From contig CAUYLG010066111.1 of NCBI GenBank assembly GCA_963573385.1, forward strand, positions 1-64,000: a stretch of 64,000 bases of DNA, read 5' to 3'. Position numbers and translations under genes: made by a program. The notes below the pieces were generated by a model. That model did no database searches, was not told the origin of the DNA, and saw nothing but the letters and a program-made list of their open reading frames with translations. Below, in pieces: positions 1 to 14,321 of the stretch (the stretch's first letter is position 1; every line of letters begins with the position of its first letter). This DNA is from Cacajao melanocephalus. Its lineage: Eukaryota; Chordata; Mammalia; Primates; Pitheciidae.

Positions 1-109
1 CTTCTACAGAAGTAAATTGCCTTGCTGAGGAAATTTGTATTCCAGTGCCACTTCTTTTGTGGCACCGAAAATTTACACGTGACACTTGTGCTCATGCACA
101 GGCCCAGGA

Positions 110-307
110 GCACAAAGACTGGTGGTAGCCACCAGAAATGTGGGGAGAGGCATGGAACCAATTCTCTCTCCCAGCCTCTGAAGGAACCAAGCCTGCCAGT
201 GCCTTGTTCTTGGACTTCTGCCTCCAGAACTGTGAAGTAATAAATATCTGTTGTTGAAGCCACTTGGTTGGTAATACCTTCTCATGGCAGCCCAGGAAAT
301 GAATACA
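110..307 (+). repeat. MLT1-type LTR, 3' part (ERVL-MaLR)
   Basis: The stretch ends with the MLT1 3' signature: a 'cttctgcctccagaactgtgaag' type block, an AATAAATATCTGTTG polyadenylation region, and 'atggcagcccaggaaatgaata' at the end. Only the 3' half is seen. It is old and diverged. Confidence 0.7.
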
Positions 308-314
308 GTCACCT

Positions 315-600
315 CCTCCAAGAAGCCCTCCTTGAGCTCCATGCCAAGTGCCCTCACAGTCCCCCTCTGTTATGATTTCACCCTGTTCCATCCCATCATG
401 AGGGGTGATCATGAACTGATGTGCTGGTTGGCTTGTTGTCCCTAGCCCTGCTTTGTAACATCAGGGACCCTGTTTGTTTCACTCCCTGGCCTGCACTCCA
501 GCTTAACACAGAGCCTAGCAAAGAGAAGGCATGGTGCACATACGTGTCTGATGGGCAAGCAGATGAATGCATGCATGAATGAATGTACTCTGAAAGCGAC
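315..600 (+). repeat. L2 LINE 3' fragment
   Basis: It has the L2 tail pattern: 'agccctccttgagctcc', then 'cagggaccctg', then 'acagagcctagcaaag', ending in ATGAATG-type units. The copy is heavily diverged and no coding potential remains. Confidence 0.55.
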
Positions 601-1256
601 AGTATAATGTTATTTGTGATACACAAATGCAGGCACACACAGACAAAGCAGGTTGAAGATGATGCTTCTCATAAAATCCTATCTTTCTGAACTGAGCAGG
701 TTAACAGCTAAAATAAAATGCTGCCAACACTGGGAAAACTGATACTCAGCCTGTAACTGAAACAGATTGTAGTTTGGAAAGAAATGAATATATTAATCCT
801 GAATTATTTTGTTTAATCTCACAAGAATGAGCTCAGAACACTGGAGCTGCGGAATATTTTCTTACTTTCATTTTTTTTTTTTTAAACTCACAGGATAAGT
901 TAAGCCTGTCTCCACTCTAATGATTCCTTTATGTATTATTTATTAACATTGTGTTTTCTTTTCTTTTTTTGTTTTTTTACTTGACTGGTAGGGAAGTAGA
1001 TTCAGGTCCCTCTGCAGTTTATGTAGATTAGTTTACTCACTTCTGAGATGGAATTTAACTCCAACCATCTCGGCTCTTGGCAGACCATAGTCAAATGAGA
1101 AATCTCGGGGCTGATTCTACTTGATATGTTAATGAAGGGCTGGGGTTTCTCACCAGCAGCAGCATCCTGGCCCATAGTAAGATTGGTCTAGGATCTGTTT
1201 CTACCTTGAGCATTGCCCCTTATCTGTAAAACTATGTGTTGGATGAGATTCCTTCC
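601..1256. other. Unique intron sequence
   Basis: No gene or repeat family was recognised. It contains two T-rich runs (about 868-883 and 950-980) and nothing else distinctive. Confidence 0.5.
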
Positions 1257-1267
1257 AAGTGCTTTTC

Positions 1268-1560
1268 TTTTTATTGAGAAGGAGTCTTACTCTGTTGCCC
1301 AGGCTGGAATGCAGTGGTACAATCTTGGCTCACTGCAGCCTCTGCCTCCACAGTTTCAAGTGATTCTCTGGCCTTAGCCCCCTAAGTAGCTGGGACTACA
1401 TGCACATGCCATCATGTCTGGCTAGTTTTTTTGTATTTTAGTAGAGCTGGGGTTTTGCCATGTTGCCCAGGCTGGTCTTACACTCTTGAGCTCAGATGAT
1501 CCGCCTGCCTCTGCCTCCCAAAGTACTGAGATTACAGGTGTGAGCCCTGTGTCCAGCTGC
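1268..1560 (-). mobile_element. Alu SINE, full length, antisense to window
   Basis: Both monomers are present in reverse complement, beginning with the T-rich tail and the right-arm 'gttgcccaggctggaatgcagtgg' block. It is flanked by a target duplication, AAGTGCTTTTC at 1257-1267 and AAATGCTTTTC at 1561-1571. The divergence suggests an AluJ/S-age insertion. Confidence 0.95.
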
Positions 1561-1617
1561 AAATGCTTTTCAACAACACAAGTCTAGGTTTTTGATGGTC
1601 TCTGTTGTCAAGTATTG

Positions 1618-1800
1618 ATCATTTGCTCATTCATTCATTCATCCATTCATCCATTCATCAGTTATTTGGTCATGTACTACATGCCATGCTGGGTGATGGG
1701 CCATAGCAGAAGCCAAAAGAGACAGTTTCTACTCTTGGGGAGCTCACATTCTAATTTGGTGAGAGGGACAATAAGCAAGGAAATAATTATACAGCACACT
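1618..1800 (-). repeat. L2 LINE 3' end, reverse
   Basis: Opens with (ATTC)n/(CATT)n, the reverse of the L2 terminal TGAATGAA repeats. Then come 'tactacatgccatgctgggtgatgg' and 'ggggagctcacattctaatttgg', which match the reverse complement of the L2 3' end. Confidence 0.75.
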
Positions 1801-1804
1801 AGAA

Positions 1805-3140
1805 GCTGAATATTGCATATTGGATATTGTATGTAATACACATTAGAATAGAATATGTACCTATTAGGATATGTGCATATTAGAATAGAATAGATATTAT
1901 GTGCATAGTAGGATATGTGCATATTAGAATAGATATTATATATGAGAATAGAATATGTACATATTAAGATATGTTCATATTAGAATAGATGCCAGTTAGA
2001 ATGGTGATCATTAAAAAATCTGGAGACAACAGATGCTGGAGAGGATGTGGAGAAATAGGAACACTTTTACACTGTTGGTGGGAGTGTAAATTAGTTCAAC
2101 CATTGTGGAAGACAGTGTGGCCATTCCTCAAGGACCTGGAAATAGAAATTCTATTTGACCCAGCAATCCCATTACTGGGTATATATCCAAAGGATTATAA
2201 AGCGTTCTATTATAAGGACACATGCACACGAATGTTCACTGCAGCACTGTTTGCAATAGCAAAAACTTGAAACCAACTCAAATGGCCATTGATGATAGAC
2301 TGAACAGGGAAAATGTGGCACATATACACCATGGAATACTATGCAGCCATAAAAAATGATGAGTTTGTGTCCTTCGTAGGGACATGGATGACCCTGGAAA
2401 CCATCATTCTCAGCAAACTGACAGAAGAACAGAAAATCAACCACCACATGTTCTCACTCATAGGTGAATGTTGAACAATCAGAACACATGGACACAGGGA
2501 GGGGAGCATCACACACTGGGGTCTGTGGGGGGGAACTAGGGGAGGGACAGCGGCGGGTGGGGAGTTGGGGAGGGATAACATGGGGAGAAATGACAGATAC
2601 AGGTGATGGGGAGGAAGGCAGCAAACTACATTGCCATGTAGGTACCTATGCAAAAATCTTGCATGTTCTTCACAAAGAAGAACATGTGCCCCAAAACCTA
2701 AAATGCAATAAAAAAATGTACATATATATAAAAAAGAATAGAATAGATATGATGTGCGTATTAGGATATGTGCATATTAGAAAAGATATTATATATTAGA
2801 ATAGAATATGGGATATTAAGATATGTGCACATCAGAATAGATATTATGTGCATATTAGGACATGTACATATCAGAATAAAATAGATATATATTAGAATAT
2901 GTGCCTGTTAGGATATGTACATATTAGAATAGATACTATATATTAGAATAGAGTATGTGCTTATTAGGATATGTGCATATTAGAATAAAATAGATTTATA
3001 TATTAGAATAGCATATGTACAGATTAGGGTAGGTACATATTAGAATCGAATAGCATACATAGTAGAATATTACCTATACACAACATATAATGGTATATAG
3101 GTAACATTGTATATAGTATGGAATAAAAGGATAATAGTAC
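1805..3140. repeat. AT-rich minisatellite split by an L1
   Basis: Degenerate repeats of the theme 'attagaatagaatatgtgca' and 'tattaggatatgtgcat' run from about 1805 to 1990 and resume from about 2740 to 3075, trailing off by 3140. Units vary in length and order, so no single period fits. The array is interrupted by the L1 at 1991-2739. Confidence 0.8.
1991..2739 (+). mobile_element. 5'-truncated L1, primate-age
   Basis: It contains the 3' end of L1 ORF2 (the 'gatgctggagaggatgtggagaaat' and 'atggaatactatgcagccataaaaaa' landmarks), then the G-rich 3' UTR and an A-rich tail. The target duplication AGAATAGAT lies at 1982-1990 and 2740-2748. The frame carries many lesions, so it is inactive. Confidence 0.95.
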
Positions 3141-3189
3141 ATTAGATGCTGAAACACAGGTCTGTAATAGGTATTTGCTGCGTGAATAA

Positions 3190-3600
3190 TAAACTCATCT
3201 CTAATTAAACACTTGATATTGCCCCTGTGCTTGGCGCTAGAGACAGTGATGAAAAGGACATGGGCCTAAACAGCAAAGCATTCAAATGGGATTATGGGGA
3301 GGGATTGTGAGTCCCTGACTGAAAAGCAATCTGGTAACTCTAGGCTAGGGGGAGGCTAACATATTTTGGGACAAGGAAGGGGAAGTAACCAAGTGTCTGG
3401 GGGATTTATAAGTTGGGTGCTGAAGGATAAATTGGAGCTTTTCAGGCACAAAAAAGAAGGAAAGGCATTCCAGGAGGAAGGGAACAGAATGTGCAGAGGC
3501 AAGAAGGCATGCCATGACTTGGCACATTGGGGTAAACGGAGCTCCCGTTGGCCTAAGATGAAGGCAGGCTGTGGCCAGGTGGACAGTGTTTGAGACCATC
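3190..3600 (-). repeat. L2 LINE fragment, reverse
   Basis: Shows reverse L2 landmarks: 'cttggcgctagagacagtgatgaa', 'gcattccaggaggaagggaacag', then 'tgtgcagaggcaagaaggcatg'. Diverged. Confidence 0.65.
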
Positions 3601-5189
3601 TACGCATCAGACCCAGGATCTTACTTCTAAAATTGTTCAGTACAAAATGACTTCCAGGTGCAGTGTGGGCTTGGACATTTCATCTCCCAAGAGGCTCCAC
3701 TGATGCTGCCCTTGGCTTTCTATTTCTGAACTCCTGCGTTCTCATCCTGCAAACTGCATTACAGAGATGTAGTCATGTCATATTCTTAGAGTTAAAAAAG
3801 TAGATGTTTTATGGCTTTGTGGTTGTTAGTCTTAGTGTGAGGATATTATCTTTGAATAGAAGCAGATGGATGAAGTCTTCAGAGGCCACTGTGCTACGGA
3901 GTGGCTCCGTGGTAAGACTCTGCCAGCCGTAGTGAAAAATTGCTTTTATTGTCACTGAGTTGCTGCTGACCCTTGAGCATAACCAGAGGGTTAGCAAAGG
4001 CACAGAATTTGCATGGAGGTTCACACAGGGATGATGGGGATCAACACATCATGAATATAATTATGAAAGAGTGATTAATGCAATAAATCATCTGGCTGCC
4101 TCGTCTACCTTTAGGAGTTACTTGAAGAAACAGCCACAGGGTAGATTATATTTTTTTCAGTTAAAAAAATCCAGATGTTTTGACATTACACACAGAGTTT
4201 ATAATCAGCATGGGTATTTCCAACATTGCAAGATAGCTCATCCTTGTGTCTATGAACAATTAAATCCAGAAATGCACATACCACCCTTTTCCTCAGTTGG
4301 AAGTGCACTGATTGGATGATGGCTTCTATTATAGATCATTGCTTATATTTTTACAAATGTTTCCCTTCACTCTCTTTTACTAAAAAAAATTCAGCTGAAT
4401 ACTTGCTGTTTCAAGGGCCTGTGATATTTGAACACTGGAAGATTTAGTTAGTGATTTCATGTTTTCCTATGATCTTGGCTCAGGAGAAGAAAGTGATGAA
4501 TTCACCTCTTTCAAGTGAAGATAAATGTGAAATGAAGGTATTGGCAGCTTTGCAGCAAACCCCTCTTTGACTATGTAATGGTAAGTTGGGAATGCAATTT
4601 GCAGTAGATGGTCTCTTAGAATCCTTGGACAAAGTGTTGGCCAGGACAAGATAGAACAGGAAATGATGTAATCAGGAGTGATGGTACTGTTTACATAGCT
4701 GGAAGTTGCTGGTGCCCATGCACTGAAATCACACTGTTCTATTCTCTCCAAATACTCCGTTTCTTTACATATTGATATTCCCCACCATACTATACAAAAT
4801 ATGAGATAGACATCCCAGTAGTATTTGGGTTTACTTAAAACCTCAGCCACATAGAAAACTGTCAGATATGTGATTTTACAGTACCAGAGAAAAAGTCTCA
4901 CGTATATCACTATAATAGCTATAAAAAGCTTCATAAGAAGAGGGAGTCTAGGCTATTTGGAAAAACATTTAATCATCTTCAAAGATTTATCTGAGTAGTT
5001 AAAATGTCTTGGACTCCACCCTCCAGAAAAGTCACTTGAGTCAGATAACTGAAATGTGTTCAATCTTCTAAGAAATATGTGGTTGGCTTTCTGGATTAAT
5101 CTCTACTGAGCAAGCAGAATGTATAATTATGTGGTCAGTGTTTAGACACAGGTGCATCTGAAGTTAAAGAGCTCTCCTAAAGGAAGTAA
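3601..5189. other. Unique intron sequence
   Basis: No family recognised. On the minus strand an open frame of 155 codons spans 4467-4934. It resembles no protein I know, has hydrophobic low-information composition, and lacks splice or promoter context, so I treat it as chance. Confidence 0.5.
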
Positions 5190-6547
5190 ATGCTTATCCA
5201 AGTAGGAGACTTTCGTTTGAAGCGCTCAAATACATTGCATGGAATCCTGGAGAATTGGATAAACATATTCACATCAATTAGACTTCTGGCTAAAGATGGA
5301 AGCACAAACGTGTGTCTTCTAACTTCATACCTGGAGTCACCAAACTATCAAAAACAGATGAAAAGATCCCTAAGAGTTAAGGGAACTGTAGATATTCACG
5401 TCAAATCAAGCGAAGAATCAGAAAGCAAAGTTTAGCTTTCTTGGATCTAGACTCCTTTCTTGCTTGTTGATAGCATCAAGTAGGAGACACTTAAAACATT
5501 TTAAACTTTTACTGAAATAAGTTGATTTTAAAGCAAATGGGATGAGATGGGAAGGGTACTGTTAAACCATTTAATAATATTTCTCCACATTTTAAATGAA
5601 AACATTTGCTTTCTGCCACAGGAATTATATATGCACCATGTTTACCGCTACTTTCCTGATACTCCAGATGAAAAAGCTAATCGGGATTTTTTTTCCTGTC
5701 TTTATGACTGGGGCAAGCTTTTTCTAGACCATCCCTCAAATCTAGAATAACCAGAATATGGATTTAACATAGCTCCCCCTCACTCCACTTATTTGAAAGT
5801 GCTGAAGAGCTGGCAAGGCAGCCAACACTTGAGAGTCCAGAATCCTGGAGAGAAGGAAAATTCGCTGAAGCAAGGCCAATATTACATAGAACTTTTATCT
5901 TGAAGGGATTTCTCAAATTGTGAGGGCAGAGGGACAGGAGGCTAAGCATCTGAGCAGAAGGTGCTAAGAGGCCAGAGGGCCAAGGAGAGCTTTCAGCAGA
6001 GTCAAGAGACTGAGAATGAAATGCAAGGTTGGTGAAAGTGGAGGAGCCTTGGAAACATCCCAGACTTTCAGTTAGGACCCCAGGAAAGCCACATCTTAGG
6101 AGAGGGGGAAACTGGGAAGTAGACCCACTCTCGAAAAAGCCTGAACCACATCACGAACCAACTCCATTTCAGGCTGACTTAAAGACATCCTATCCTACTC
6201 TTATCTGTTCACAGAAAGCAAAAGAGAATCCTCCCTGGGGGAATCATCAGCCAGAGCCTCAACTTATCTCTAAACGTTTTCATATATGTTGTCCAAAATT
6301 AAAATTTAAAATTCCTAGGTATGCCAGGAGACTATAACAAATGACCGAAAAACTAAGAGAAAAGTATTGATAATAAAAATAGACTCAGAAGTATCTATTA
6401 ATGGATGCTGGAGTTAGCAGACATTGAATTGTAAACAATTTGACTAAAGTATTCATGAAAATAGGTAAAATGTAGAATTTCAGCAGATAATTTTATTCTG
6501 CAAAAGAAGAGGAAATTATGTAATTTAAAATACAATGAGTGTAACTA

Positions 6548-6847
6548 TTATTATTATTTTTTTTTGAGGTGGAGTTTTGCTCTGTCATCCAGGCTGGAGT
6601 GCAGTGGCATGATCTCGGCTCACTGCAACCACTGCCTCCTGGGTTCAAGTAAATCTTGTGCCTCAGCCTCCCAGTAGCTGGCACTACAGGTGTGTACCAC
6701 TACACCTGGCTAATTTTTGTATTTATTTAGTAGAGACTGGGTTTCACCATGTTGGCCAGGCCGGTCTTGAATTCCTGACCTCAACTGATCCACCCACCGG
6801 TCTCCCAAAGTGCTGGAATTACAGGTGTGAGCCACCACACTGGGCCT
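6548..6847 (-). mobile_element. Alu SINE within L1M
   Basis: Full-length reverse Alu with a T-rich tail at 6556-6565. Target duplication GAGTGTAACTA (6537-6547) and GAGTATAATTA (6848-6858). Confidence 0.95.
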
Positions 6848-6944
6848 GAGTATAATTAAATCAATAGATGGATGTATTAGATTAGACAGAGGAGAAGAGA
6901 GAATGGGTAAACTTAAAAACAGGTCAACAGAAGCAAAGAAAGTC

Positions 6945-7062
6945 TATATATATGTTCATGTGTGTGTATATGTATGTGTGCATGTATACACAAACATATA
7001 TAATGTATGTGTATATATACACAAACACAAATGTATACACATACAAAAACACATGCATACAT
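6945..7062. repeat. Mixed (TA)/(TG)/(CA) simple repeat
   Basis: Alternating purine-pyrimidine tract of interrupted TATATG, TGTGTG and ACACAT units inside the old L1M. Confidence 0.8.
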
Positions 7063-10000
7063 AAAATTAGAGTCCCAGTGAAGAGAAAATGAGTCAGAAG
7101 AAATATTTGAAGTGATGGGGTTATGAATTGAGATACTTAAGGAACAAGTATAATTAACACGAATTAAACCACAATTCAGCATGTCATAGTTAAACTGCTG
7201 AAAAGTAAAGGCAAAGGTTTTGAAAGCAGCAGAGAAAAGAGACACGTTTCTTTCAATGGAGATAAAAGTAACACTGACAGCTGACCTTTTGACAAACATA
7301 ATAGATGTCAGAAGACAATGAAATGTTATCTTTAAAGTGCTCTAAGAAAATATCTGGCAACCAAGATCTTACCTCCAGTGAAAGTATTCTTCAAAAATTC
7401 TGGCAAAAAAAAAAAAGACATTTTTACACAAACAATATGTGAGAGAACTTATTACCAGCAGACTTGCAGTATTTTTAAAACAAAAGGAATTTTTTAATCA
7501 GAGGGGAACTTGCTCCATGTGGAAGCACAGAAACAGGGAGAAATAAATAATAACATAAGGGGTATATAAGTAGAAAAATATAAATTGATGCAGAATTAAA
7601 ACATGACAACAATATCTCAAAGGGTACAAGGATGGTAAAAGGAGTTCAAATTTTCTGAAGTCCTTGCATTATCCAGTACATGCCAAAAAATTCTACTTGA
7701 TGTTAGATTCTTTAAGTTGTGAATATATATTGTAATTTCTCAGAACCCACTATAAGAATATGAAAATGAAATATAACTAATGTTATTAGAGCTCATTATG
7801 AAATTATAAAAAATACCCAAGTAAATTATTAGTAAAAGGTAAGAGATAAGAGGAAAATAAGTTTATCAAAGAGGAGCAACAAATACTTAGACTGGTAGAT
7901 TTAAACCCCAATATGTTGTACTTACATTAAATATAAATGGGCAAAATAATTCAAGTGCGAATAGCATTATTGGAATTGATTTTAAAAAATTAAAGCCCAT
8001 ATATACACCACTTAGAAGAGACATAACCTAAATATAAGATTACAGAAAATCAGAAAGAAAAAAATGACAGAAAGAAGTATGCCATGATGACACTGACCGA
8101 AAGAAAGGTAAGATAATATGAGATGAGGTAAATGTTAAAGCAGAAAGCATTTGCAGAGATATAGAGGTACATTTCATAATGATAAAGAGTCAATATATTG
8201 GGAAGATGTAACCATTTTAAATTTGTATGTACCTAATAAGACAACCTCAAATTAACTTCTTAAAAATTTAATAGGACTAACAGGAGAAATAGATATATCT
8301 ACAATTATAGATACTATATCTACTATTTCAGTAACTGATACAATAAGCAGATTAATAAAACATATAGAGAAGGTTTGAACACCTAAATTATAAAGCTTAA
8401 CCTAATTGATGTATATAAAACATTATAGTAAACAATTATAGAATTAACATTATTTTAAAGCATTCATGAGCCATCTATCAAAACTGATTGCATGTGGGGT
8501 TGTAAAGCAAGTCTTAACAAATGTCAAAGGACTGTAGTCATAAAGAGTATGCTTTCTAACCACTGTAGAATTAAGCTAGAAATTAAAGGCAAAGAATAAA
8601 AAAAAACTACCAAATATGTCGTATTTAGCAATATACTTCTAAGAATCCACAAGTCACAAAAGGACCCAGGAAAATTCAAAAATATTTTTGACTTGAATGA
8701 TAATGAAAATACATCATAGCACATATCATGGAATGCAACTATAGTCATGATTAAGAAAAAAATTTATAAAGTCTTAAATCCATACATTAGGAAAAAAGAC
8801 TAAAAATCAATGATTTAACTATCATTTCTAGAGGTTTCAAAAATAAATAGCAGAAGATATCTGAAGAGATAGAAGGAAAGAACCAAAGAAACACAAAATA
8901 GAGAAAAATCCACAAAACAAAAAGTAGTTTCTTTGAAAAGATTAATAAAATCGATAGAATGACTCCATGGCAGGACCAACCAAGAAAAATAGAGAAAAAA
9001 GATGAAATGGACAAATTCCTAGAAAAACACAAGTTAGCAAAGTGAAATATAAATTGTTTCATATCCATCAATGAAATTAAACCTTTGGGATAGCCAAAAA
9101 TGGGGCACAGATGACATTAACCATCCATCGACATTGGAATTCATTAAAATTGGGAGTCTACCTTTATTAAGAGAGTGAAGAGGCAAGCTAGAGTGTAAAA
9201 AAAATTTGCAACACGTATGTAACTCAAAGGACTCACATCCAGAATAAATAAAGATACACATGTCAATAAGAGACAAGACTAATAACCCAATTTAAACAGT
9301 GATTGAAAGACCTGAACAGGTACTATCCAAAAGTAGAATCCTAACAGCCAGTGGATGGATGAAAGATGACCAACTTCATTAGTCACCAGAGAAATACAAA
9401 TTAAAGCCTCAGAAATGTCACTACATACACATTGGAAAGGCTAAAAATAATAACAAACCAAAAAACTGATAAAACCAAATGTTGGGGAAAATATATAGTA
9501 GTCAAGATTCTCAATGAGGGTTGTAGTGTAAACTGGAGTAACTACTCTGGTGGTATCAACTAAAGTTGAATCAGCAATTTCACCTGTAGATATACCTCAA
9601 ACAGAAACATGTACCTGCATTCAAAGGTGCACCAAAAGATACATTCAAGAATGCTTATTGCACTATTACCCAAATTATCCCCAAACTGGAAATAACCCAA
9701 ATGTTCACAAATAGCAGAATGGAGGAGTAAACTGAAATGTATTTGTATAGTAATGAACAAGAATAGATTATGGCGATGTGCAACAACATAGATGAATCTC
9801 ACAAAAGTTAGTCACAAGAGTCCACACTGTGATTATTTACATAAAGATAAAAAATAAGAAAAAATTAGTTTATAGTGAAAGAAGTCAGGAGAGGAGCCGT
9901 TTTATGGAGCAGGTGGTGGGACTAGCAAGAACTCAAGGAAGCTTTTGAGTTGCTGATCCTATTCTATGCCTTGATTTGGGTTTTGTGTTTGATTCATTGA

Positions 10001-10224
10001 GAATTAAATTACTCAGGATTTGTGTACTTTTTCATATGAAAGTTACATGTTTATTAAAAAGAAGTTGATAAGTCTTGAATAAGCCATATTAACTGCAATT
10101 TAGAAAGGCATTTTGAAAAGTTTCAATAAAACAAGTGAGGAATTAGAGACCACTAATTTAGAGTGATATTATGGGTACTTTAAAAAATGTTTTTAGCTAT
10201 TTAGAATGTGAGAGAAAATGCTGA

Positions 10225-11493
10225 TAAAGACTTAATGACTTGTACATGAATGTTCACAGCAGCATTATTCACAATAGCCAAAAAGTGAAACTGCCTAAAT
10301 GGCCCTCAGTGGATGAATCGATAAAATGTGGCATAACCATGTAATGGAGTATATTCAGTCACACAAAGAAATGAAGTACTGGGACAAGTTAACACATGGG
10401 TAGACCTTGAAGACATGATGCTAAGTGAAAGAAGCCAGTCACAAAGGACCACGTATTGCATGATTCCATTCACATGAAATGTCCTGAATAAACAAATCCA
10501 TAGAGGTTGACAGTAGATTAGTGGCTGCCAGGGTAGGGGAATGGGCAATGGGGAGACTGCCCATGGGTTGGGGTTTCTTTATGGGACAATGAAAATGTTC
10601 TAAAATTAGTTAGTAGTGATAATTACACAACTCTGAATATAATGAAAACCAATGAAGTGTACACTTTAAAAGTGTGGACTGTGGGAGACAGTGTAGTGAT
10701 TCTTCAAGGATCTAGAACTAGAAATACCATTTGATCCAGCAACCCCATTACTGGGTATATACCCAAAGGATTATAAATCATTCTCTGATAAAGACACATG
10801 CACACATGTTTATTGCAGCACCGTTCACAATAGCAAGGACTTGGGACCAACCCAAATGCCCATCATTGATAGACTGGGTAAAGAACATGTGGCACATCTA
10901 TACCATGGAATACTATGCAGTCACAGAAAAGAATGAGTTCATGTCCTTTGCAGGGACATGGATGAAGCTGGAAACCATCATTCTCAGCAAACTAACACAG
11001 GGACAGGAAATCAAATACCGCATTTTCTCATTCATAAGTGGGAGTTGAACAATGAGAACACATGGTCACAGGAAGGGGAACATCACACACCAGGGCCTGT
11101 CAGGAAGTAGGGGGCTAGGGGAGGGATAGCAGGGGGTGGGGGATGGGGAGGGATAGCATTAGGAGAAATACCTAATGTAGATGATGGGTTGATGGGTCAC
11201 AAACCACCATGGCCCATGTATACCTATGTCACAAAACTGCACATTCTGCACATGTATGCCGTAACTTAAAGTATAATAATAATAAAAAACCTACTCCAAC
11301 TATGTATTAGGCATGAAAAACTAACCTTGAGGACCACCAAACTGTAAAACTGCTACCAAAAGGAAATGGCAGGATCTTATTACTTAAGTCACTGAAAACC
11401 AAATAAATTATAAGGAGTATGTGAGTGAGAAAAAAAAAAGCATGAACTTTACAGCATGTGAGTTATATTTCAATAAAGCTGTTATTAAAAAAC
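10225..11493 (+). mobile_element. Second L1M 3' end, split by a younger L1
   Basis: 10240-10680 holds the end of ORF2 and 3' UTR of an old L1 ('atgttcacagcagcattattcacaatagcc', 'tgaagtgtacactttaaaag'). The 3' terminus resumes at 11440-11493 ('catgtgagttatatttcaataaagctgtt'). The two parts abut in the L1M consensus, and the gap is filled by the insertion at 10681-11439. Confidence 0.85.
10681..11439 (+). mobile_element. 5'-truncated primate L1 with probable 3' transduction
   Basis: 10681-11287 is L1 ORF2 3' end plus 3' UTR, ending in a weak 'taataataataaaaaa' tail. 11288-11429 (about 142 bp) is not L1. It ends with an AATAAA signal at 11402-11407, 22 bp before a ten-A tract at 11430-11439. 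The target duplication lies outside the extra segment: AAAAGTGTGGACT (10668-10680) and AAAAGCATGAACT (11436-11448, overlapping the tail), 10 of 13 identical. This is the layout expected when transcription reads through the L1 signal into flanking DNA. Inactive. Confidence 0.85.
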
Positions 11494-11843
11494 TTTAATG
11501 GACTATAATCAAAAGTGATAAAGTTAAAAAATGAAATAAATAGGTATCCTGACATCATTCTGCCTGAGATAATTTATTAAGAGGAAAAGGTAAATTCCCA
11601 ATATAAGAAATAAAATGGTTTCTTGATTGTTTCATAAAGCCACTAATGAAGAAGAATGAATCACAGTAAACACATTGGAAAAAGATTTAAATTCTTGCTG
11701 ATTTGACCTGCCATGCTCACACCAATAAAGATAACATAAAACTCATAATATGCCCCAAACAAGGATGTGGATGACAACCTAGCTGATATGTCTCATTGAT
11801 TTAAACATTAGTTATTACACAAGAACACTGGAAATTGCACAAC

Positions 11844-12060
11844 TCAGGGGTGTCCAATCTTTTGGCTTCCCTGGGCCGTATTGGAAAAAGAACTGTCTTG
11901 GGCCACATATAAAATACACTAACATGATAGCTGATGAGTTAAAAAAAACTCCAAAAAACAAGTCCTGAAATTTGATGATAATCCTCAAAATGTGCACAAG
12001 TTTTCCAATGATAACATATGTTGTGAAAGCAAAAAAATAAAAGTTTCTAAACTCTTGATG
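11844..12060 (+). mobile_element. MER30-like hAT fragment
   Basis: Begins with the terminal repeat 'caggggtgtccaatcttttggc', followed by 'ttccctgggccgtattgg' and 'aaaatacactaacatgatagctgatgag'. The right end is diverged and its terminal repeat is not visible, so the element is probably 3'-truncated. Confidence 0.75.
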
Positions 12061-12256
12061 ACACAGAAAAAATCTCTATTAACTCTGCTAGAAGAAAGCC
12101 TATACCTTTTGTTCCTATATTTCTATAGATAATGATCTTACATAATTGTTATACGAAGTGACCACAAAGTTTGCAGCCAGATATGGAGGAGAAAAATGAT
12201 TACAGGCTGTATTAGGCAGTTAATTAATACAACCTTTTAATTAAAAATGCTTATAC

Positions 12257-14306
<2,050 letters not shown>

Positions 14307-14321
14307 CACTTCCAAACTTTT

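Larger units (their letters stand above)
5190..10080 (+). mobile_element. Decayed ancient L1M element
   Basis: From about 5280 there is 5'-UTR-like sequence ('gacttctggctaaagatggaagcac'). Around 6290-6500 a region resembles older L1M/HAL1 5' sequences ('attcctaggtatgccaggagac'). Near 7200-7450 are 'gacagctgaccttttgacaaac' and 'agaacttattaccagcagac' blocks. From 8640 to 9045 there are ORF2-like blocks ending in 'atggacaaattcctagaaaa'. A jump near 9050-9190 leads to the ORF2 3' end and 3' UTR, so a large internal part is missing. An Alu is inserted at 6548-6847. The 5' boundary is uncertain. Confidence 0.75.

Noticed and set aside
1805..3140. Repeats considered as a CRISPR-like array
   Set aside because: Units are degenerate, contiguous and AT-rich with no constant-length spacers, and the genome is mammalian.
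4467..4934. 155-codon minus frame
   Set aside because: No recognisable domain, no splice or promoter context, hydrophobic composition consistent with AT-rich noncoding DNA.
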